Positions 23,705-28,865 of a stretch of 28,865 nucleotides of DNA are shown here, one piece after another. The position numbers were made by a program, and so were the translations under genes. The stretch is taken from NCBI GenBank assembly GCA_002450015.1, contig DJYG01000056.1, positions 169 to 29,033 of the forward strand. Reading direction: 5' to 3'. Origin of the DNA: Cyanobacteria bacterium UBA6984. GTDB taxonomy: Bacteria; Cyanobacteriota; Vampirovibrionia; Gastranaerophilales; Gastranaerophilaceae. A model generated the notes under the pieces. It worked only from the letters and a program-made list of their open reading frames with translations, was not told where the DNA came from and made no database searches. Every line of letters starts with the position of its first letter. Position 1 is the first letter of the stretch.

Positions 23705-25144
23705 TTGAAAACAATATTTGAAAAAAATAATGAATTAAATGGTATAAACTTTTTTGACGAGGATATTGAAACAAAAAATATAGATTTTATCGACAAAAAA
23801 TATTTAAGAAAAAATAATATTGGTCTTCCACAAACAAATGAATTGGAAGTTTTGCGTCACTATAAAAAGTTATCCGATTTAAATTTTTGCATTGAAAAGG
23901 GTTTTTATCCTCTTGGCTCATGCACAATGAAATATAATCCGAAAGTTAACGAAAAACTTGCAAATTTAGAAAATTTTTTAAATCTGCACCCATACCTAAA
24001 AGATGAAGATGTTCAAGGTGCATTAGAGCTAATGTATAATTTGCAAGAAGCTTTGAAAACGATTACAGGCATGGATGCGGTAAGCTTACAACCTGCAGCA
24101 GGCGCACACGGCGAGTTTTCCGGCATGATGATTGTAAAAAAATATTTTGAGCTTAAAGGTGAAAATAGAAAAAAAGTTATTATTCCTGATTCAGCACACG
24201 GAACAAACCCTGCAAGCGCTAATATGGCAGGATTTGAGATTATTCAAGTCAAATCTAATGACAAAGGACAAGTTGATATAAATTCGTTAAAAGAACTTTT
24301 AAACGAAGATGTCGCAGCAATAATGATGACAAATCCTAACACTCTTGGCATTTTTGAAGAAAATGTGTTAGAAATTTCAGACCTTATGCATAAAAATGGT
24401 TCTTTACTCTATTACGATGGAGCAAACTTTAATGCGATAATGGGATATACAAATCCAAAACTAATGGGATTTGATATTGTACATTTGAATTTACACAAAA
24501 CATTTGCAACACCACATGGCGGCGGAGGTCCTGGAGCCGGCCCTATTGCAGTAGTTAAAGAACTTGAAAACTTATTACCTGCACCAATTGTTCAATTTGA
24601 TGGTGAAAATTATCATCGCAATTATAATATCGAAAACTCCATAGGTTCGGTAAAGTCTTATTTTGGAAATTTTGGAGTAATGATTAGAGCATATACATAC
24701 ATATTAATGATGGGTAAATATCTAAAAAATGTAAGTGAACATGCAGTTTTAAATGCAAATTATTTAAAAGAAAAACTTAAAAATTACTACAATTTGCCGT
24801 ACAATGAACCTTGTATGCACGAATTTGTTCTTTCAGGAGAAAAACAAAAAGAAACTGGTGTATCTACATTAAATATTGCAAAAAGAATGATGGATAAAGG
24901 TATTCACCCACCAACAATATATTTCCCGCTAATTGTACATGAAGCAATCATGATTGAACCAACAGAAACAGAATGTAAAAATGTTCTTGACGAATTTATT
25001 CAAATTATGATAAAAATAACAGAAGAAATCGACAAAAATAAAGAAATCGTACTAAGTGCGCCAAACAATACACCAGTAAAAAAAGTTGATGAAACACTTG
25101 CAGCACGAAAACCTGATTTAAAATTAAAAACGGAAGAAATATAA
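23705..25144 (+). CDS. gcvPB: Glycine dehydrogenase (decarboxylating) subunit 2
   Basis: The PLP-binding half of the two-subunit P-protein of the glycine cleavage system, which decarboxylates glycine and passes the aminomethyl group to the lipoyl H-protein. The 479-residue length is typical. Visible are the N-terminal FYPLGSCTMKYNPK motif, DSAHGTNPASA, and the PLP lysine in NLHKTFATPHGGGGPG (Lys265). The start is TTG with CAGGAG nine bases upstream. Subunit 1 (gcvPA), gcvT and gcvH, normally adjacent, are not in the window; the preceding gene is a sigma factor, only one base away. Confidence 0.94.
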   Translation: MKTIFEKNNELNGINFFDEDIETKNIDFIDKKYLRKNNIGLPQTNELEVLRHYKKLSDLNFCIEKGFYPLGSCTMKYNPKVNEKLANLENFLNLHPYLKDEDVQGALELMYNLQEALKTITGMDAVSLQPAAGAHGEFSGMMIVKKYFELKGENRKKVIIPDSAHGTNPASANMAGFEIIQVKSNDKGQVDINSLKELLNEDVAAIMMTNPNTLGIFEENVLEISDLMHKNGSLLYYDGANFNAIMGYTNPKLMGFDIVHLNLHKTFATPHGGGGPGAGPIAVVKELENLLPAPIVQFDGENYHRNYNIENSIGSVKSYFGNFGVMIRAYTYILMMGKYLKNVSEHAVLNANYLKEKLKNYYNLPYNEPCMHEFVLSGEKQKETGVSTLNIAKRMMDKGIHPPTIYFPLIVHEAIMIEPTETECKNVLDEFIQIMIKITEEIDKNKEIVLSAPNNTPVKKVDETLAARKPDLKLKTEEI

Positions 25145-25145
25145 A

Positions 25146-26285
25146 ATGATAAAGAAAAACGAAAAAAAAATTAAAGTAGCGTTCCCACATATGGGAACAA
25201 TATCAGTTGCTTGGTCAGTTGCATTGAGAAAATTCGGCGTTGAAGCTTATGTTCCGCCATATACCAGCAAAAAAACACTTTCTTTGGGAGTAAAAAATGC
25301 ACCTGAAGCAGTTTGCCTACCATATAAACTAATTTTAGGCAATTTTATTGAAGCCATTGAAGGTGGAACTGACTACGTTGCAATGCTGACTTCACCGGGG
25401 TGCTGCCGCTTAGGAGTATATGGAATAAATATTCAATCTGCACTTGCCGATTTGGGATACGAAACAAAATATCTTGAACTATCGCTATACGACGGAATTA
25501 AAGGATTATTTAAATTTTTCCATGATTTACTTGGCAGAACCGATTATATTGCAGCTGCAAAAGCTAGTTATATGATGATTAGAATGGTTTTTGCACTAGA
25601 CGATTTAGAAACTTTACTTGCATATTATAGAGCAAGAGAAATTAAAGTAGGAGATGCTGAAAAACATTATAATAAATGCCTTGAAATGTACAAAAAGGTT
25701 ACATCAGTCAGAGAATTGAGTAAACTGAAAAAAATTGTTAAAAAAGAAATGGCAAAAACTGAAATTGATAAAAATCGGGAAATTCTTCACGTTGATATTA
25801 CAGGAGAAATTTATCTTGTAGGAGATCCGTTTTCAAATCAATATATAGAAAGAGAATTGGGTAAAATGGGAGTTCAAACAAGAAGAAGTCTGACTGTAAG
25901 CAGTTTTTTAAAAGATGCCATTATACCTAAAATGTTTAGAGGTAAAGAAACACACTTACAAAGAGCAGAACGAATGGCTAAACCTTACTTAAACCGTGAT
26001 ATAGGCGGAGATGCCCTAGAATGTGTTTCAGATGTTGCTTTTGCAGATGTAAATAGAAAAGATGGTATTATACATATCAGTCCGTTCACTTGCATGCCTG
26101 AAATTATGTCTCAAAATATCTTTCCGGCAATGAGAGAAGAACATAATATACCAATATTGACACTCGTTATGGATGAACAATCAGGAAAAGCTGGTTATAT
26201 AACAAGGCTGGAAGCATTTGTTGATTTAATGCGCCGTAAAAAAAGAAAAGCTGAAATTGAACAAAGAGAATTACAACACGTTTAA
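25146..26285 (+). CDS. 2-hydroxyacyl-CoA dehydratase-like protein
   Basis: A 379-residue protein related to the HgdB-type/DUF2229 iron-sulfur proteins associated with (R)-2-hydroxyacyl-CoA dehydratases and their activators. Evidence is the N-terminal KVAFPHMGTISVAWSVALRKFG, the cysteine motifs EAVCLPYK (Cys57), TSPGCCRLG (Cys86, Cys87) and SPFTCMPE (Cys316), which probably ligate a [4Fe-4S] cluster, and VMDEQSGKAGYITRLEAFVD near the C-terminus, as in HgdB-like proteins. The usual activator ATPase is not adjacent. It begins one base after gcvPB, so the two are probably co-expressed. The true substrate is unknown. Confidence 0.75.
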   Translation: MIKKNEKKIKVAFPHMGTISVAWSVALRKFGVEAYVPPYTSKKTLSLGVKNAPEAVCLPYKLILGNFIEAIEGGTDYVAMLTSPGCCRLGVYGINIQSALADLGYETKYLELSLYDGIKGLFKFFHDLLGRTDYIAAAKASYMMIRMVFALDDLETLLAYYRAREIKVGDAEKHYNKCLEMYKKVTSVRELSKLKKIVKKEMAKTEIDKNREILHVDITGEIYLVGDPFSNQYIERELGKMGVQTRRSLTVSSFLKDAIIPKMFRGKETHLQRAERMAKPYLNRDIGGDALECVSDVAFADVNRKDGIIHISPFTCMPEIMSQNIFPAMREEHNIPILTLVMDEQSGKAGYITRLEAFVDLMRRKKRKAEIEQRELQHV

Positions 26286-26299
26286 TTTTGGAGAAAATA

Positions 26300-27148
26300 A
26301 TGTTTCAAATATTTAAAAATGCATTTAAAATTTCATATAATAACCTAATAATAACAACACCATTATTATTATTCTTACTTATACTAAATGTATATTTAAT
26401 AATAGCAAAAAATGCAGTAAAAGTATTGCCTTCTACTATTCTTTTCTTTTTAACATTATTGCTGATGACAAGTGCTTTTTTGGCTGGATGGCTCTATATG
26501 ATAAAAATAGCCGTTGATAATCACATTAATAACAATAATAAACAAGACAACAACACATATAACCTCATTAAAGAATTTCCCGTAGGAATTGCTGAATATA
26601 TTAAACCATTTTTAGGATTTACTTTATTATATATTTTATTTGCAGATTTAGCATTTGTAACAACATACCACATAGGTTTAAAATTTATTGGCGGGATAGG
26701 AGTTACAGCCGCACAATTTATATCAGCAACAGAAGCCCCCGTTGCAATGCAGTCTTTTATTGAATCATTAACAAAAACTCAGCTAATAAAAATAAATTAT
26801 TGGTATCTATTAATGTTATGTTCTTTACAACTTTTTTCATTACTAACATTATTTTGGCCTGTGGAACTCATGTATTCTACAAAAAACCCTATCTTGGCAT
26901 TTTTTAAATCTGTCAAAATTGTTTTTACAAAGCCTCAAGTTATTCTATTATTCATTGGAATAAACATTATAAATTTTATACTAATGATATTTAACTATAT
27001 AACAATGTTTAATCCAATAACTTATTTCATAATGACAGTAGTATTCTTTTCTTTTATTGTTTACATATTTGTATTATTATTCTTGTACTATGAAGAAAAA
27101 ATCCAAAGTAATAGCGATAGCAGCACCAACAGCAACTGGGAAGAGTAA
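26300..27148 (+). CDS. Polytopic membrane protein, unknown function
   Basis: A 282-residue integral membrane protein with about six hydrophobic helices (for example LIITTPLLLFLLILNVYLII, STILFFLTLLLMTSAFLAGW, PFLGFTLLYILFADLAFV, LLMLCSLQLFSLLTLFW, VILLFIGINIINFILMIF, FIMTVVFFSFIVYIFVLLF). The ATG at 26300 is chosen because TTTGGAGA lies seven bases upstream. I do not recognise the family. Its last 59 bases overlap the start of miaA in another frame. Confidence 0.75.
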   Translation: MFQIFKNAFKISYNNLIITTPLLLFLLILNVYLIIAKNAVKVLPSTILFFLTLLLMTSAFLAGWLYMIKIAVDNHINNNNKQDNNTYNLIKEFPVGIAEYIKPFLGFTLLYILFADLAFVTTYHIGLKFIGGIGVTAAQFISATEAPVAMQSFIESLTKTQLIKINYWYLLMLCSLQLFSLLTLFWPVELMYSTKNPILAFFKSVKIVFTKPQVILLFIGINIINFILMIFNYITMFNPITYFIMTVVFFSFIVYIFVLLFLYYEEKIQSNSDSSTNSNWEE

Positions 27149-27938
27149 ACTTGCAGTTGAATTAGCGCATAAATGCAACGGTGAAATTATTTCCGCTGAC
27201 TCAAGATTAGTTTACAAAGGTTTTAATATTGCAGCTGCAAAACCTACTATTGAGGAAAGAGAGGGAATACCGCATTTTTTAATAGATATAGTTGAACCTG
27301 AATTTGATTATAGCGTTGCAAATTATGTAGATGACGCAACTGTTGCAATAGAAAATATTATATCAAGAGGTAAAACACCAATTATTGTTGGAGGAACAGG
27401 ACTCTATTTTAGGGTTTTGCTTGAAGGATACAACATTCCAAGAGTTGCACCAAATAAAGAATTAAGAGAAGAATTAAATAAACTTTCAACAGAAGATTTA
27501 ATAAACAGATTAAAAAAATTTGATAAAAATTATTTTAATATTGTCAAAGAACCTGAAAAAAGAAAATTAATCAGAGCCATAGAAGTCTGTGAAACACTTG
27601 ATAAACCAATATCAGAACTGGAATTAAATAAAGAACAGCCCTATGAAGTTGAATGGATAGGAATAAACATGCCCCGTACCGAAATCTATGAAAGAATCAA
27701 CAAACGTGTTGATAAGATGGTTGAACTTGGAATTGTTGACGAAACAAAAATGCTATTAAACAAACACGGCAGAATCCCTAATTTTACGGAAACAATAGGT
27801 TATAGAGAGCTTTTACCATATTTAGACGGCGAATATTCATTAGAAAGAGCAATTGAACTAATAAAACAACATTCCAGAAATTACGCTAAAAGGCAATTGA
27901 CATGGTTTCGACGAAACAAAGAACTTGGTATTAACTAA
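27090..27938 (+). CDS. miaA: tRNA dimethylallyltransferase
   Basis: MiaA adds a dimethylallyl group to A37 of tRNAs that read UNN codons. The 282-residue protein has the P-loop APTATGKSK (12-20), SADSRLVYKGFNIAAAKP (the family's SADSxQVYRxxDIGTAKP substrate motif), GGTGLYFR and the C-terminal HSRNYAKRQLTWFRR. It is shorter than E. coli MiaA (316) but complete. The ATG at 27090 is preferred, as it gives the normal N-terminus; it has no visible ribosome binding site and lies within the preceding membrane-protein gene, which suggests translational coupling. The P-loop begins with Ala in place of the usual Gly. Confidence 0.93.
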   Translation: MKKKSKVIAIAAPTATGKSKLAVELAHKCNGEIISADSRLVYKGFNIAAAKPTIEEREGIPHFLIDIVEPEFDYSVANYVDDATVAIENIISRGKTPIIVGGTGLYFRVLLEGYNIPRVAPNKELREELNKLSTEDLINRLKKFDKNYFNIVKEPEKRKLIRAIEVCETLDKPISELELNKEQPYEVEWIGINMPRTEIYERINKRVDKMVELGIVDETKMLLNKHGRIPNFTETIGYRELLPYLDGEYSLERAIELIKQHSRNYAKRQLTWFRRNKELGIN

Positions 27939-28183
27939 GAAGCCTTTTGATTTGTCAAATTTTTCAATTCTACATTAAGCGCTACAATTTGCTGCAAAAT
28001 TTTTTCTCTCATTAACTTATCATTACTAATAATTTCATCAAAAGTTTCACCATCCATTTCAATCTCAACTTCAGGAGATGAATTTTTTAAATAAGTAATA
28101 AACTTTATTTGCATTTCATAAAAGTAAGCATCTCCTGTTAAAGAATCTATCCTTTCTTGCAATTTTTTAACTAAATCTTTCAT
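27935..28183 (-). CDS. Small coiled-coil protein, unknown function
   Basis: An 82-residue charged helical protein: DLVKKLQERIDSLTGDAYFYE and KLMREKILQQIVALNVELKNL have heptad-like hydrophobic spacing, separated by an acidic segment (SPEVEIEMDGETFDEIIS). There is no signal peptide or membrane helix. AGGGGGAT seven bases before the ATG is a strong ribosome binding site, which supports it as a real gene. Its end overlaps the miaA end by four bases. CATG-rich palindromes lie directly upstream. Confidence 0.6.
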   Translation of the reverse strand: MKDLVKKLQERIDSLTGDAYFYEMQIKFITYLKNSSPEVEIEMDGETFDEIISNDKLMREKILQQIVALNVELKNLTNQKAS

Positions 28184-28324
28184 AACGTATCCCCCTGTTA
28201 CACATGCATGTTAGCCATGTTTCACATGACATGTATCATCTAAAAATATGATTATAAAGATAAAATAAGATAAAATTTATTTTATCTTATTTTTTGTAAA
28301 TTTATATTGCAAACATGAACACAA
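28184..28324. other. Upstream region with CATG palindromes and an A+T hairpin
   Basis: ACATGCATGT (28202-28211) and ACATGACATGT (28224-28234) lie 18-50 bases upstream of the small coiled-coil gene, with a further CATGT between them (28216-28220), an operator-like spacing. Beyond them AAAATAAGATAAAA (28262-28275) pairs with TTTTATCTTATTTT (28280-28293), an A+T-only hairpin that could be a weak terminator in either direction. No coding sequence is seen here. Confidence 0.5.
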
Positions 28325-28477
28325 AAGACCTGTTTTGGTGAGTGATTTTTGGTCTGTATTTTAATTATAACGCACTTTTTGAATTTTGCAACTTTCATGA
28401 GATTTCACGTTATTTTTCAAAAAAAATCTCTAAAACTCAATAATATTAAGAAATAATCCCTCACCAAAACAGGTCTT
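28325..28477. repeat. Perfect 18-bp inverted repeat enclosing 117 bp
   Basis: AAGACCTGTTTTGGTGAG (28325-28342) recurs inverted as CTCACCAAAACAGGTCTT (28460-28477). Between the arms lies a smaller inverted pair GAGATTT (28399-28405) and AAATCTC (28424-28430) and no open frame of note. It could be a miniature transposable element, a protein-binding site pair, or a structured RNA. No clear target-site duplication is evident. Confidence 0.75.
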
Positions 28478-28552
28478 GAGTACCAATATGTTGAAGGATT
28501 TATGAAAAAGCACTAAGAGTAAACAGTGAAGAAATGCACTAGATGTGATGTC

Positions 28553-28659
28553 ATTCCGAACTCGTTTCGGAATCTCATAAAAAAGACGTCATTCTGAGGC
28601 TTTAGCCGAAGAATCCAGAAAAAAAGCAACTGGATACTTCGCTAACGCTCAGTATGACG
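28553..28659. repeat. REP-like palindromes of the GTCATTCyGA type
   Basis: Two modules lie side by side. ATTCCGAA (28553-28560) pairs with TTCGGAAT (28566-28573). Then a longer imperfect palindrome pairs CGTCATTCTGAGG...GAAGAATCCAG (28587-28618) with CTGGATACTTCG...CTCAGTATGACG (28630-28659). Short palindromic units starting with GTCATTCTGAG or GTCATTCCGA are dispersed intergenic repeats in many bacterial genomes; other copies in this genome cannot be seen here. Confidence 0.75.
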
Positions 28660-28688
28660 AAAATATAAAGAATCAAAGAAAGGAAGAA

Positions 28689-28817
28689 ATGAAGTGTGAG
28701 TTAGCGATTAATTGTAAAATTGATATGAAAATCAACCCTATTGGAATGAATAATTTTCACTTAATGAAACAACAGCAAAGCAAGCATTGTTTGAACGTAG
28801 TGAGTTTGCTTGCTTGA
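28689..28817 (+). CDS. Possible small ORF, 42 residues
   Basis: An ATG with GGAAG six bases upstream opens a frame of 42 codons (KCELAINCKIDMKINPIGMN at the start) that ends in a palindromic region. The second half is encoded by an inverted-repeat arm. It has no recognisable domain. It may be a short leader or the degraded start of a former gene, so it is listed with low confidence. Confidence 0.25.
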   Translation: MKCELAINCKIDMKINPIGMNNFHLMKQQQSKHCLNVVSLLA

Positions 28818-28836
28818 GTTGAATTTAGTGAAAATT
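28752..28836. repeat. Nested inverted repeats at the right edge
   Basis: AATTTTCACT (28752-28761) pairs with AGTGAAAATT (28827-28836), and inside it AGCAAGCA (28779-28786) pairs with TGCTTGCT (28807-28814). Together they can form a long interrupted hairpin or cruciform. It is distinct from the two repeat types to its left. The window ends 29 bases later, so the context to the right is unknown. Confidence 0.65.
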
Positions 28837-28865
28837 AATGAATGGAAATACGGTCGTGGCTTTTG

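Noticed and set aside
28184..28865. CRISPR array or tRNA cluster in the repeat-rich end
   Set aside because: The repeats are inverted pairs, not evenly spaced direct repeats with unique spacers, and no cloverleaf with a plausible anticodon arm was found.

Overview
The window is about 28.9 kb of very AT-rich bacterial chromosome with short intergenic gaps and genes on both strands. The organism is a diderm: there is an LptC-LptA pair for lipopolysaccharide transport, and many products carry signal peptides. The low G+C, short NusA with an acidic tail, abundant TPR proteins, an amylase-like secreted protein and a GcvPB next to a 2-hydroxyacyl-CoA-dehydratase-like protein best fit an uncultured gut lineage such as Candidatus Gastranaerophilales (Melainabacteria/Vampirovibrionia). 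This assignment is inferred from gene content only; no rRNA gene is present to test it.

Layout. 1-1785: a nucleotide-sugar pyrophosphorylase (5' end cut by the window) and an unusual protein-kinase-like gene. 1836-4298: a TPR gene divergent from rimP-nusA, which has a terminator-like hairpin in its leader. 4358-8248: an accessory-looking stretch with a secreted M48 protease, an XRE-type regulator, a secreted PD-(D/E)XK-like protein, a matrixin-like metalloprotease, a 59-residue gene with a sigma-28-like promoter, and a glycine-zipper protein. 8338-12127: phosphomannomutase/phosphoglucomutase (minus), a lone CUT1 sugar-ABC permease and an exported 5'-nucleotidase. 12152-14522: the operon lptC-lptA-TPR (minus). 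14638-17889: dapA, then secD-secF. 17989-20692: an amylase-like exported protein, rpmB, and a lytic-transglycosylase-like protein. 20766-22952: rpsB-tsf (minus) with a folded leader, and rpsT. 23101-27938: a tightly packed run of sigma factor, gcvPB, 2-hydroxyacyl-CoA-dehydratase-like protein, membrane protein and miaA. 27935-28865: a small coiled-coil gene, then about 680 bp of repeats.

The most interesting signal is a nearly identical 30-bp block upstream of two otherwise unrelated genes over 11 kb apart, the glycine-zipper protein (7127-8248) and the transglycosylase-like protein (19952-20692). It suggests a shared regulon. A third accessory gene (6860-7039) has a different promoter resembling sigma-28/sigma-D sites. 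A divergent sigma-70-family factor is encoded at 23101-23703, but nothing in the sequence shows that it reads either promoter type. Other points of interest are the rimP-nusA leader hairpin, the rpsB leader, the kinase-like protein and the nested palindromes at the right end. No tRNA, rRNA, CRISPR array or transposase gene was seen.
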